DNA of 64,000 nucleotides, taken from the NCBI GenBank assembly GCA_963753115.1, contig CAVWBB010000013.1:62001-126000 (forward strand), written 5' to 3'. Origin of the DNA: Bog-473 sp963753115. Its GTDB lineage: Bacteria; Actinomycetota; Acidimicrobiia; Acidimicrobiales; RAAP-2. Positions 17,041 to 25,330 of the stretch are shown in pieces. The notes under the pieces are model-generated. The model did not search any database. It saw only the letters and a list, made by a program, of their open reading frames with translations, and was not told the origin of the DNA. Position 1 is the stretch's first letter, and every line of letters starts with the position of its first letter. A program made the position numbers and the translations under genes.

Positions 17041-18363
17041 CTACGGCGGGCCTCCCGCACCCTGCCGCGGGCCTTCCCGCCCAGTCGGCGGGTGCAGGCC
17101 TCGGAGGCTCCGGGTGTTGATCGGCGCGGCGCCGGTGTGCTCCGGCCCTTCCGGGTGGAGCCGTTGGGCCAGCGCCCCGTAGCGTGACGCGAGGGGCGAC
17201 GCACTGACGCCGTGGAGCAGGACGCTGAGCGCGACCGTCAAGGTGACCGCGCCCAGCACGACCTTGGATTGCTCCGGCGCCAGGGCGTCGACGGCGATGA
17301 GGCCGAACACCACCGACGCCAGGCCGCGGGGTCCGAACCAACCGACGAAGCCCACGGTGGCCCGGTCGAGGCCGCTTCCGACGAGCGCGAGGGCGACCGG
17401 CACCATCCGGACGACGGTGAGGGCAAGGACCGCGAAGACGGCATCGCGCCAACCCACGTCGGCCAGGCCGGGGCCCAGCATGGCGGCCCCGAACATGAAC
17501 CAGACCAGGAGGGAGAGGAGGGTGCCGCCTTCCTCAGTGAAGCGCAGGTCGGCCACGTCGTCGCGGCGGTCGATGGCGCCGAAGGCCATGCCGGCCACAA
17601 AGGCGGCGATGAAGCCGTTCGTGCCGGCGACCACGGAGGCGGAGTAGGCGAAGAGCGCCAGGGCCAGCACTGCGATGGGCCGGAACCCAGTGGTGCTCCA
17701 ACCATGGCGGCTGGCCAAGGCCAGGAGAACGGCACCGACCACACCCACGCCGATGCCGAGGCCGGCCCCGCCGAGGAGCTCGACGGCGGCCGTGGTCGGA
17801 TGGACACCGCTCACGGCCTCGACACTGACCGCCCCCGCAATGAAGAGGTTGACGAACGGGGTGGCGATGCCGTCGTTGAGACCGCTCTCGACGTTGAGGA
17901 GGCGGCGCACGGCCGAGGGCACCCGTTCGTCGTCCATGATGGTGGCGCCCAAGGCGGCATCCGTCGGGGCGACGATGGCCCCGATGGCGGCGGCCACCCA
18001 GAGCCCGCTTCCGCCGAAGAGCAGCGCGGCCACCCCGGCCCCGGCCCCGATGGAAAGTGGCAGGCCGATACCGAGGAGGCGTGCAGGGAGCGCGGCGTCT
18101 GCCCGTAGGGCCCGAACATTGACCCTGGAGGCGTCGGAGAAGAGCACCAGGGCGAGGGTCACCTCGGCCAGGGAGCGGATGGTCGAGGAATGCAGGTTGA
18201 CGTGGATCACCGCCGTGGGCCCGTGTGTGGCGCCCACGCCGAGAAGCACGAACGCGATCGGCCCCGAGACGTCCCAGCGCTCCAGGCGCGCCGAAATGAG
18301 GCCCCAGAGGAGGACGCAGGCCGAGATGACGGCCAGGGTGGTGATGTTGAGCTCGGGGTTCAT
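17041..18363 (-). CDS. CPA1-type Na+(K+)/H+ antiporter (NhaP-like)
   Basis: 440 residues with about 12-13 membrane segments. The CPA1 ion-site motifs are present: APTDAALGATI in the fifth region and NVESGLNDGIATPF in the next, the ND-type core of electroneutral exchangers, then GPRGLASVVFGL near the end. A short hydrophilic tail of about 45 residues follows, without a TrkA-C or cNMP domain. It sits in the inner membrane and exports sodium or potassium for protons. It lies upstream of the ferritin-like gene on the same strand with an 86-base gap, so co-transcription is possible but not needed. Confidence 0.87.
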   Translation of the reverse strand: MNPELNITTLAVISACVLLWGLISARLERWDVSGPIAFVLLGVGATHGPTAVIHVNLHSSTIRSLAEVTLALVLFSDASRVNVRALRADAALPARLLGIGLPLSIGAGAGVAALLFGGSGLWVAAAIGAIVAPTDAALGATIMDDERVPSAVRRLLNVESGLNDGIATPFVNLFIAGAVSVEAVSGVHPTTAAVELLGGAGLGIGVGVVGAVLLALASRHGWSTTGFRPIAVLALALFAYSASVVAGTNGFIAAFVAGMAFGAIDRRDDVADLRFTEEGGTLLSLLVWFMFGAAMLGPGLADVGWRDAVFAVLALTVVRMVPVALALVGSGLDRATVGFVGWFGPRGLASVVFGLIAVDALAPEQSKVVLGAVTLTVALSVLLHGVSASPLASRYGALAQRLHPEGPEHTGAAPINTRSLRGLHPPTGREGPRQGAGGPP

Positions 18364-18590
18364 GGACCAGTTGGCATTGTCGGTGGCGCATATCTTTCCT
18401 GGTCGATCTCGGTGGTCGCGCCATGGTGGGCATGGGCGTCCGTCGGTCTCGGAGAACGCTCCGGCGGGTGAGGCGAGATCGCCTCCCCGGAGGGCAACTC
18501 CCGAGGCGCCATCCCAGCATCGGTTCAGGCACAGGGGCTAGACATGGACGGTCGGGTACTCGCCGACCATTGACAACAAGGAGTTTTTCG

Positions 18591-18992
18591 ATGCTTGCTT
18601 CCACCTACCCGATCCTCGACGCCTTCTTGACGATGCTGTACTTCTTCCTCTTCATCATCTGGATCTGGTTGCTGATCATGGTGTTCATGGACGTCTTCCG
18701 CAGCCACGACATGGGCGGGTTGGCCAAGGCTCTGTGGGTGATCTTCATCATCGTGCTCCCGTTCCTCGGGGTCTTCGTGTATCTCATCGCCCGGGGCGGC
18801 AAGATGCACGAGCGGGCCGCGGAGCAGGCGGCGCAGCAGCAGAAGGCGTTCGACCAGTACGTCAAGCAGGCGGCGGGCACGCCGGGCGCGGACTCGGCCT
18901 CGCAGCTGGCCAAGCTGGCCGACCTCAAGTCACAGGGCGTCCTCACCGATGCCGAATTCGACGCCCAGAAGGCCAAGATCCTGGCCAGCTAG
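18591..18992 (+). CDS. Small membrane protein with PLDc_N-type N-terminus and SHOCT C-terminus (copy 1)
   Basis: 133 residues, ATG after AAGGAG. Residues 5-65 form two membrane helices with an intervening VFRSHDMGG loop, as in PLDc_N (cardiolipin-synthase N-terminal-like) proteins. A glutamine- and alanine-rich linker follows. The last about 30 residues, LAKLADLKSQGVLTDAEFDAQKAKIL, split here as LAKLADLKSQG plus VLTDAEFDAQKAKIL, are a SHOCT motif, a short module found at protein termini. A second copy at 29124 is nearly identical. Function unknown; envelope stress is a guess from the neighbourhood. Confidence 0.8.
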   Translation: MLASTYPILDAFLTMLYFFLFIIWIWLLIMVFMDVFRSHDMGGLAKALWVIFIIVLPFLGVFVYLIARGGKMHERAAEQAAQQQKAFDQYVKQAAGTPGADSASQLAKLADLKSQGVLTDAEFDAQKAKILAS

Positions 18993-19140
18993 GCAGGCCG
19001 CTGGTCCGTCACCGAGAGCTGCTCGCCGGTGGCGAGGCAGGAAGACCACGAACCCGAGGAGTTCAGTACGGGTGAACCGGGGGTGAGCGCCGCCGACAGC
19101 GACGCCATGTCGCAACGGCTCGCCAGTCGGATCGAACACG

Positions 19141-20196
19141 ATGTCGAGTCACCACTGCCGTGGCGGTCTCATCGCGAAGAAGACCGTCATGGTGGTGGTT
19201 GCCGGCATCACCATCTACCTGGTCTTTCCGAGCCTGGCCGCGGTCTTCGACGCCTTCCCCAAGCTGTCCTCGCTCGACCCGATCTGGTTCTCGATCGCCA
19301 TCGCGCTCCAGGTGGCGCATTTCGCCTGCACCATCGCCTTGCAGCGGATCGCGCTCCGGACCACGGCCTGGTTCTCGGTCACGACGTCGCAGTTGTCGGG
19401 GAACGCCATCAGCCTGATCGTGCCCGGAGGCGCCGCCTTCGGGGCGGCGACCCAGTTCCGGATGCTCGCCGCGGCGGGCAACGATCCGGCGACGGCGGTG
19501 GCCGGACTGACGGCCTTCTCCCTCCTCGGTATCGCCGGGTTGCTCGCGCTCCCCATCTTCGTCCTGCCGGCCATCCTCGCCGGCACTCCGATTGCGAACG
19601 GTCTCCTCCACGCGGCACTGCTGGGCCTGGCGGCGTTCGTGCTCTTCGCCGGCTTCGGCGCGCTGGTCCTCACGCTGGACGCGCCTCTCCGGTGGGTCGG
19701 CCGCGTTGTGCAGTCGGCCCGGAACCGCCTGAGGCGCAAGGCCGAGCCGATGACGGGGCTGCAGGACCGGCTCGTCTTCGAGCGCAACCGGATCCGCAAG
19801 GTGCTGGGCCGGCGCTGGAAGGCCGCCATGCTCCTGAGCAGTGGGCGCCTCGCCTTCGACTTCGGGACCTTGCTGGCGACGATCCGGGCCACCGGGGTCA
19901 AGCCCAACCCTTCGCTGGTGCTGTTGGCCTACGCGGTGGCCGGGCTGCTCGCCCTGATCCCCATCACGCCGGGAGGCCTCGGGATCGTTGAGGCGGGACT
20001 GAGCGCGCTGCTCATCCTGGCCGGGGTGCCGGGCGGCGATGCGGTCGTGGCCACGCTGGCCTACCGCATCATTTCGTACTGGTTGCCGATCTTCGTCGGC
20101 CCGTTCGCCTACCTCGCCTTCCGGCTGCGCTACGGGAAGCCCGGGCAGGGCGGCGGGGCTGCCGGCACCGGGGGCGCGGCCCTGGCCGCGGGCTGA
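19141..20196 (+). CDS. Lysylphosphatidylglycerol-synthase-type transmembrane protein (UPF0104/YbhN-like)
   Basis: 351 residues with about eight membrane segments. IPITPGGLGIVEAG is the diagnostic C-terminal motif of the LPG_synthase_TM family, and IVPGGAAFGAATQF is also typical. Without the aminoacyl-transferase domain of MprF such proteins are predicted flippases or lipid transporters. The N-terminus is uncertain. A frame from GTG at 19029 (VARQEDHEPEEF) reads through SQRLASRIEHDVESPLPWR before leaving phase, and the protein resumes as LIAKKTVMVVV in this frame. A one-base deletion near 19173 would fuse them. Next gene downstream is a fucosidase, 51 bases away. Confidence 0.78.
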   Translation: MSSHHCRGGLIAKKTVMVVVAGITIYLVFPSLAAVFDAFPKLSSLDPIWFSIAIALQVAHFACTIALQRIALRTTAWFSVTTSQLSGNAISLIVPGGAAFGAATQFRMLAAAGNDPATAVAGLTAFSLLGIAGLLALPIFVLPAILAGTPIANGLLHAALLGLAAFVLFAGFGALVLTLDAPLRWVGRVVQSARNRLRRKAEPMTGLQDRLVFERNRIRKVLGRRWKAAMLLSSGRLAFDFGTLLATIRATGVKPNPSLVLLAYAVAGLLALIPITPGGLGIVEAGLSALLILAGVPGGDAVVATLAYRIISYWLPIFVGPFAYLAFRLRYGKPGQGGGAAGTGGAALAAG

Positions 20197-20247
20197 CCAT
20201 CATGCGGCGTCGCAGGCGGCGCTTTCACATGCGAGAATCCACCACTC

Positions 20248-21729
20248 ATGTATGAGGGGACATGGGAATCCCTGCGAACCCACCGGGTACCCGTCTGGTT
20301 CGACGACGCGAAGCTGGGGGTCTTCATCCACTGGGGCCTCTACTCGGTCCCCGGATGGGCACCGCGCGTGCCCGACATCCAGCAGCTGCTCATTCACGAC
20401 GGGCCGAGGCGGATGCTGCGGGAGAACCCGTATGCAGAGTGGTACCTCAACTCGATGCAGATCAAGGGCAGCCCCACCCAGAAGTACCACGCCGAGGTCT
20501 ACGGAGACGACTACCCCTACGACAACTTCGTCCGTACGTTCAACGACGCGTCATCCGGGGCCAACCTCGACGCTGTGGCCGAACTCTGCCAGTCGGCGGG
20601 TGCCCGCTATGTCGTGCTCACGACGAAGCACCACGACGGGTTCGCCCTCTGGCCCTCTGCCATCCCGCATCCGGTGAAGGGTGAGTATCACGCCCGCCGC
20701 GACCTGGTCGGCGACCTGACCGAAGCGGTCCGGGCCAGGCGGATGCGCATGGGGCTCTACTACTCCGGGGGCTACGACTGGCCCTACAACCAGGTGGTCC
20801 TCTCCCAGGCCGCCGATGCCGTGCTGGCCGTTCCCCATGACGATCGCTATGTCGAGTACATCACCGGGCACTGGCGTGAGCTCATCGACCGCTATCAGCC
20901 ATCGGTGTTGTGGAATGACATCTCGTGGCCGACGGACCCCCGCCTGCCCCAGCTCTTCGCGTACTACTACAACGCAGTTGAGGAGGGACTCATCAATGAC
21001 CGGTGGAAGGAGCCCGGTCTGCCACGCAACCAGTTCACCGACGCCATCGTGCGCGGCGCCGGCGCCGTGGTGCAGGCGTTGTGGCGCTTCATCCCCGAGA
21101 GGCAGAAGCATCTGACCTTCGCACCGCCGAAGCACTGCGACTTCCGCACGCCCGAGTACGACGTCCTGCGCACGGTCACCCAGCGCAAGTGGGAGCTGGC
21201 GCGCGGCGTCGGGCATTCGTTTGGGGCGAACCGTCACGAGCGTCCCGAGGAGATCATTTCCGAGACCGAGCTCATCCAGATGTTCTGCGACATCGTGTCC
21301 AAGAACGGCAACCTCCTCATCGGCGTGGGCCCGCGACCGGACGGGACCGTTCCCGACCTGCAGCAGGCGCCGCTGCGCGGGCTCGGGGCCTGGCTCTCCC
21401 TCAACGGCGAGGCGATCTACGGCAGCCGGCCCTGGGTCGTCACCGAGTCGGCCACGGTGGACGGGACACCGCTGCGCTTCACCAAGAGCGGGGAGGGTGT
21501 CTACGCGATGGTCATGGGGATGCCGCGCTCGCGGCGGATCACCATGCGGGCCATCGACGGCGCACGGGTCCGGCGGGTGCGCCTGGTCGGCACCGACGCG
21601 CAGCTCGAGTGGTCGGTGGAGACGGGCGGCGACCTCTCCGTCACGCTGCCCGAGCAGATGCCCATGGCGGCGGTCACCGTGCTCGACCTCGGGACCGATG
21701 TCCGGGCGCGGGTCGGCCGGACGTCCTAG
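20248..21729 (+). CDS. Alpha-L-fucosidase, GH29 family
   Basis: 493 residues. The N-terminal barrel has WFDDAKLGVFIHWGLYSVPGW, given here as WFDDAKLGVF then IHWGLYSVPGW, and TKHHDGFALWPS, both GH29 hallmarks. The nucleophile aspartate is in VLWNDISWP at about residue 224. NGNLLIGVGPRPDG and GEAIYGSRPW follow, then a small C-terminal beta domain. Such enzymes hydrolyse fucosides with retention. No signal peptide is visible, so it may act in the cytosol on imported sugars, unusual for the family. No sugar transporter lies nearby. The acid/base residue is not assigned. Confidence 0.9.
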   Translation: MYEGTWESLRTHRVPVWFDDAKLGVFIHWGLYSVPGWAPRVPDIQQLLIHDGPRRMLRENPYAEWYLNSMQIKGSPTQKYHAEVYGDDYPYDNFVRTFNDASSGANLDAVAELCQSAGARYVVLTTKHHDGFALWPSAIPHPVKGEYHARRDLVGDLTEAVRARRMRMGLYYSGGYDWPYNQVVLSQAADAVLAVPHDDRYVEYITGHWRELIDRYQPSVLWNDISWPTDPRLPQLFAYYYNAVEEGLINDRWKEPGLPRNQFTDAIVRGAGAVVQALWRFIPERQKHLTFAPPKHCDFRTPEYDVLRTVTQRKWELARGVGHSFGANRHERPEEIISETELIQMFCDIVSKNGNLLIGVGPRPDGTVPDLQQAPLRGLGAWLSLNGEAIYGSRPWVVTESATVDGTPLRFTKSGEGVYAMVMGMPRSRRITMRAIDGARVRRVRLVGTDAQLEWSVETGGDLSVTLPEQMPMAAVTVLDLGTDVRARVGRTS

Positions 21730-22195
21730 CGCGGCGCTGTCTCCCGGTCTTCCTGGGGCGGCACAGTGAGGGCTGCAACGGGCCGTTGGCACCTTGGGAC
21801 TTTCGGAGCAGTCCGGACGGGACTCTTGGCCCTTGTCGACCGCCCTCGTGGACGCCAAGATCCATGCATGGACGAGGGTCGTGAGCGCTGCGGCTCACCA
21901 TCAACAGATCCGGCACGATCCGTTGTCGGGAAGAGTCTGATTGAGGGATCGGGGTCCCGCGCCCAGGGCGACTCGTCCGATATCTGTTCGCGTAGAAGTA
22001 TGTGACGCAGACGACCCGTGGTGCTCAGGGCCACGGGTGGCCGAGGCACTGGCCACGAAAAGGCGGCGCGCGTGGTGGTCCGAGGGAGAGCCACCACGCG
22101 TTGACCGTCGCTTCTGTCCACTCTCTCTCCGAGTCCCGCCTTGGGCGGTCCGTGCCGTGTAGGTTCAGCGGCGCCTGGCCGACCGGGGGTGCGTA
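21730..22195. promoter_or_regulatory. Gene-free stretch with two tandem DosR-like boxes
   Basis: No convincing gene is seen in these 466 bases; the small open frames lack usable starts or family features. Two boxes lie near the left end: TTGGGACTTTCGGAGC at 21794-21809 and GGGACTCTTGGCCC at 21819-21832. Their GGGAC cores are 23 bases apart, similar to the 22-base pair upstream of the acetyltransferase operon. The next gene starts 364 bases downstream, rather far, so either a leader transcript or a lost gene may lie between. This is inference. Confidence 0.4.
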
Positions 22196-22852
22196 GTGCT
22201 GCTTGACCTGTTCCTGATCGGACTCGTGGTCACCCTCGAGCCCATCCCGCTGACCGCGATGATCCTGCTCCTCGCGACCGAGGGTGGTCTCCTCAAGGGA
22301 TTGGGCTACGTCCTGGGCTGGCTGATCACGCTGGTGGCGATCGTGGCGCTGACGGTGCTCGTGACTGGAGGAGAACCGCTCATCCCGAATAGCAACCCGT
22401 CGACGGGCGCTCTGGCGGTGAAGCTGGCCATCGGCGTCGTCCTCGTCGTCATCGCCTACCGGCGGTGGGGCAACTGGCAGTCGGCCGAGCCGAAGGGGCA
22501 GCCGAAGTGGATGACAGGCATCGACCGTGTCAACCCGCTGACGGCGGCGGGCCTCGGCTTCCTCCTCCAGCCGTGGGTGCTGGTGACGGCTGGTGTGGCC
22601 GACATCACCCAGGCCAAACTCTCGTCAACCCTCGAGTACCTCGCCGTGTTCGCCTTCTGCCTCTTGTGCTCGGCGAGCTTGCTCGTGATGGAGAGCTACG
22701 CGGCGCTGCGTCCCGCAAAGGTGCAGAGCTCGCTCGCCGCCCTCCTGCATTGGATCACGACGCACCGGGATCAGGTGATCGTGTTCCTGTCGCTCGGGCT
22801 GGGGCTCTATCTCATGGCCAAGAGCATCTACGGACTGGTGAGTGAGGGCTGA
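22196..22852 (+). CDS. GAP-family membrane protein (sulfolipid-1-addressing, Sap-like)
   Basis: 218 residues with about six membrane segments and a GTG start. LFLIGLVVTLEPIPLTAMILLL and the later cytoplasmic loop with PKWMTGIDRVNP match the GAP/Sap family of actinobacteria (the first motif is read as LFLIGLVVTLE then PIPLTAMILLL). In mycobacteria Sap helps to export sulfolipid and GAP helps glycopeptidolipid reach the surface, so a lipid-export role at the membrane is plausible. No lipid-synthesis genes adjoin it here. It is followed after 61 bases by a small membrane protein of the PLDc_N type. Confidence 0.75.
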   Translation: MLLDLFLIGLVVTLEPIPLTAMILLLATEGGLLKGLGYVLGWLITLVAIVALTVLVTGGEPLIPNSNPSTGALAVKLAIGVVLVVIAYRRWGNWQSAEPKGQPKWMTGIDRVNPLTAAGLGFLLQPWVLVTAGVADITQAKLSSTLEYLAVFAFCLLCSASLLVMESYAALRPAKVQSSLAALLHWITTHRDQVIVFLSLGLGLYLMAKSIYGLVSEG

Positions 22853-22913
22853 GTCCGGCATCCACCGGCGTCCTGCTCGAGGCCGTTAGCTTCGGTCTCC
22901 GGAGGTGCACACG

Positions 22914-23144
22914 ATGTTCGCTTACACGTGGCCGCTGCTCAGCCTGTTCTGGACGTTCCTGATGTTCGCCGGGGTCTTCCTGCTGCTGTTCTTCATCATC
23001 TGGTGCTTCATCGACAATTTCCGGCGGCGCGACCATCACGGCATTGCGAAGGCCGGCTGGACCGTCCTGATCCTGCTGCTGCCTTTCTTCGGCGCACTGA
23101 TCTACATCATCGCCCGACCAGCGGACGCGCAACTGGCTGCCTGA
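22914..23144 (+). CDS. Small two-helix membrane protein, PLDc_N type
   Basis: 76 residues. Two membrane helices flank a basic loop, IDNFRRRDHHG, and the second ends FGALIYIIARP, the same plan as the N-terminal half of the SHOCT proteins at 18591 and 29124 but without the SHOCT tail. GGAGG stands 8 bases before the ATG at 22914, which is why that start is preferred over the GTG at 22905. Function unknown; members often sit with stress and envelope genes. Confidence 0.75.
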   Translation: MFAYTWPLLSLFWTFLMFAGVFLLLFFIIWCFIDNFRRRDHHGIAKAGWTVLILLLPFFGALIYIIARPADAQLAA

Positions 23145-23303
23145 TCGTCTCGGCGAGCACTCCGGGAGAAGGCGGACCCAACGACTGTTCGGCAGCTGGT
23201 GGGGGACCCTTCCAGGGCAGCGTTGGCAGAGGAAATGGGAGTTTCGCATCGGGTTGCGGCTCGCTATGGTTTTGCCTCTCAGGGAACGTCGCAGGAGCCG
23301 GCA

Positions 23304-23492
23304 ATGCAGAACCATTTTCCTAAGATCGTGCAGCGTCCAGACCGGACGTGGGTGGTCGAGTGCACCAAGTGCCGTAACGATCCGGCATCGACGGTGCCGA
23401 TCGGGATCGGTATGCCGCTCAGGGATCGGGAGACGGCCGAACGCCTCCGCGACAACCATGCGGCCAGGCCCGTGCGGGCCGCCGCCTCGTAG
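23304..23492 (+). CDS. Small CxxC protein of unknown function
   Basis: 62 residues, ATG with AGGAG nearby. The central stretch WVVECTKCRNDP has one CxxC pair, which could bind zinc only in a dimer or with other ligands. The rest is basic and alanine-rich, with RDRETAERLRDNHAAR near the end. No family recognised. It lies between a PLDc_N protein and a DUF302 protein on the same strand, and its codon use fits its neighbours, so it is probably real. Confidence 0.5.
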   Translation: MQNHFPKIVQRPDRTWVVECTKCRNDPASTVPIGIGMPLRDRETAERLRDNHAARPVRAAAS

Positions 23493-23502
23493 GCCCATCT
23501 CC

Positions 23503-23913
23503 GTGGCCGGCGCCGCTGCGGGTGCCCACGCCGCGGAGGTCGTGTCCAAGCGCAGCCCCCGTTCTGCCAGTGACACCGTGGCACGGCTGCTGGAGCTTCT
23601 CGGGAACAAAGGACTCAAGGTCTTCGCCGTCATCGACCAGCAGGCCGAGGCGCGCGCCGTGGGACTCGAGCTGCGGGAGACGACGCTCGTCGTCTTCGGG
23701 AACCCCGCCGCCGGTACCGGCGTCATGGTGGCCTCGCCACTTGCTGCGCTCGATCTGCCCCTGAAAGTCCTCATCTGGGTCGACCGCGACCGGGGCACGC
23801 TCGTCAGCTACACCACCCCGGCCGCCCTGGCTGCCCGCTATGACCTCGACCCCGAGTCGGAAGCGGCCCTGGGGGCGATCGACGGTCTGACCGACGCGCT
23901 CGTCGCCAGCTGA
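23503..23913 (+). CDS. DUF302 domain protein
   Basis: 136 residues from a GTG at 23503, ten bases after the previous stop. The DUF302 fold is seen: SASDTVARLLELLGNKG, then KVFAVIDQQAEA, then TTLVVFGNPAAGT, with LPLKVLIWVD and VSYTTPAALAARY after it. These small soluble proteins are common next to stress and envelope genes and have no settled biochemical role. The start is uncertain because codons before it are also open. Confidence 0.8.
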   Translation: MAGAAAGAHAAEVVSKRSPRSASDTVARLLELLGNKGLKVFAVIDQQAEARAVGLELRETTLVVFGNPAAGTGVMVASPLAALDLPLKVLIWVDRDRGTLVSYTTPAALAARYDLDPESEAALGAIDGLTDALVAS

Positions 23914-24232
23914 GACGCGCGTCACTCCAGAGTCAGAGGCGCACCCGGAAGCATTCGCTGCGGTGCGACGCGGCCAACGTTGTCACGTTGACGAGGTCGC
24001 CCCAGCCGCGCTGTATCGCCACCTCCGTCTTCCTCCTGTGCCGACCGGACTCGGCCACTCCGGTTTTCTTGGGGCGAGTGCTCCTGAGAATGGGGCCCGG
24101 CGTTACGATGCCCCTGGTGGTGCATTGGACTGGAACGGCCCGTTGGCGCTGTGACACCCTTTCTGACGCAGTGTCATCACCGATGGGACGTGGCGGTCCC
24201 ATTCGTTCGAACGCCTGACAGGGGATCGCCAC
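23914..24232. promoter_or_regulatory. Intergenic region with two inverted repeats upstream of the M24 gene
   Basis: This 319-base gap has no supported gene. Two perfect inverted repeats stand out. CAACGT-TGTC-ACGTTG lies at 23975-23990. ATGGGAC at 24182-24188 and GTCCCAT at 24195-24201 flank GTGGCG, only 32 bases before the M24 start, and are followed by the palindrome CGTTCGAACG at 24204-24213. The second could be an operator or a leader hairpin next to the ribosome-binding region. No terminator T-run is present. Regulator unknown. Confidence 0.4.
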
Positions 24233-25141
24233 GTGTCCAGCAGTACCTTCCCGTACTCGGCGACGGAACTCGACCAATTCCGTCAGGTCCAGCGCCTGGG
24301 CTACGACATTGCGCTCACGGTCGAATCGCAACTCCAGGAGGGCATGACCGAGACCGAGGTCTGCCGGCTCGTTGCCGCCGCCCAGGCTCGCCTCGACGTC
24401 GTGCAGGTGTTCCACGAGCCCTACGTCTGGTTCGGCGGCCGCACACTGCTGCGCAGCGCCTGGGCCCCCGAAGCCCGCGGGGTCCTGGATCTCGCGGGGC
24501 CCGGCGTGCGGCCGAACCCTTCCTTCCTCCCAACCGGCGCCGCACTGTCCGAGGGGGTCCCGTTGATCATCGACCTGGCACCGGTGGTCCACGGCATCAC
24601 CGCGGACGTCGGGTATTCCTGCGTGTTCGGGAACAACGTCATGTTCGACGACCTCGACCGGGGCATGGCGCGGATCCGTACCTTCCTCCTCGAGGGAGTC
24701 CGCTCCGGCGAGACCATGCAGAACCTCTATCGGGAACTCGACTTCCTGTTGGCCCAGCGAGGCTGGGAGAACTGCCATCAGAACTACCCCGACCGGGCGC
24801 TCGGGCACCTGGTCTTCCCCCTGGAGCAGGAGCCGCACCGCCGTTCGCCCATCCCCGGGTTTGGCACCGCCGCCGCTGAGGGCCTTCTGGCGGCCGGCCG
24901 CGCTGCCCTCGAAGACGAGCGTGCATACCCGGTGTGGAACGACGGCCCGTACTCCAATCACCCCGCCGCCCCCGGCATCTGGGCGGTCGAGCCCCACATC
25001 GGCCGGGATGGGGTAGGGGTCAAGTTCGAGGAGTTGCTGGTGGTCACCGAGGACGATGCGTACTGGCTCGACGACCACCTGCTTCACGCCCAGCGCTGGG
25101 CCGCCGCCGGCTACAGCATCAAGCCCCTCGGGAGGGTGTGA
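24233..25141 (+). CDS. M24-family metallopeptidase-like protein
   Basis: 302 residues with the pita-bread fold. Metal-binding positions of methionine/X-Pro aminopeptidases are seen: the two aspartates in IIDLAPVVHGITADVGYS, histidine in RALGHLVFPL, and glutamates in IWAVEPHIG and VKFEELLVV. It is close to the groups of M24 proteins annotated only as peptidase-like, so creatinase-like or other hydrolase activity is also possible. GTG start. Neighbours give no substrate. An inverted repeat stands just upstream of the start. Confidence 0.8.
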   Translation: MSSSTFPYSATELDQFRQVQRLGYDIALTVESQLQEGMTETEVCRLVAAAQARLDVVQVFHEPYVWFGGRTLLRSAWAPEARGVLDLAGPGVRPNPSFLPTGAALSEGVPLIIDLAPVVHGITADVGYSCVFGNNVMFDDLDRGMARIRTFLLEGVRSGETMQNLYRELDFLLAQRGWENCHQNYPDRALGHLVFPLEQEPHRRSPIPGFGTAAAEGLLAAGRAALEDERAYPVWNDGPYSNHPAAPGIWAVEPHIGRDGVGVKFEELLVVTEDDAYWLDDHLLHAQRWAAAGYSIKPLGRV

Positions 25142-25293
25142 CGCCGACGCGCATGTGGGTCCACGCCGCCGTGCAACAACGCCGGGCGGCCACCGGTCGG
25201 GCGATCGTCGCGGCGGAAGATTCCGACCCCGCCCCCAACGAGCATATGGCTTGGTGTTTTCGTCCGCGTTGATATCCGGCGGTCCTCGCCCCG

Positions 25294-25309
25294 CCTGCGC
25301 TGACGCAGG
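25294..25309. terminator. Possible hairpin between convergent genes
   Basis: CCTGCG-CTGA-CGCAGG forms a 6-base stem with a tetraloop in the gap between the M24 gene and the convergent MBL-fold gene. There is no T-run, so it is at best a weak or bidirectional termination aid. Confidence 0.3.
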
Positions 25310-25330
25310 ACTGGGGTCCCGAAGTTCAGC

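Noticed and set aside
21766..22162. Small open frames in the 466-base gap
   Set aside because: Arginine- and serine-rich, overlapping each other, no credible ribosome-binding site or domain.
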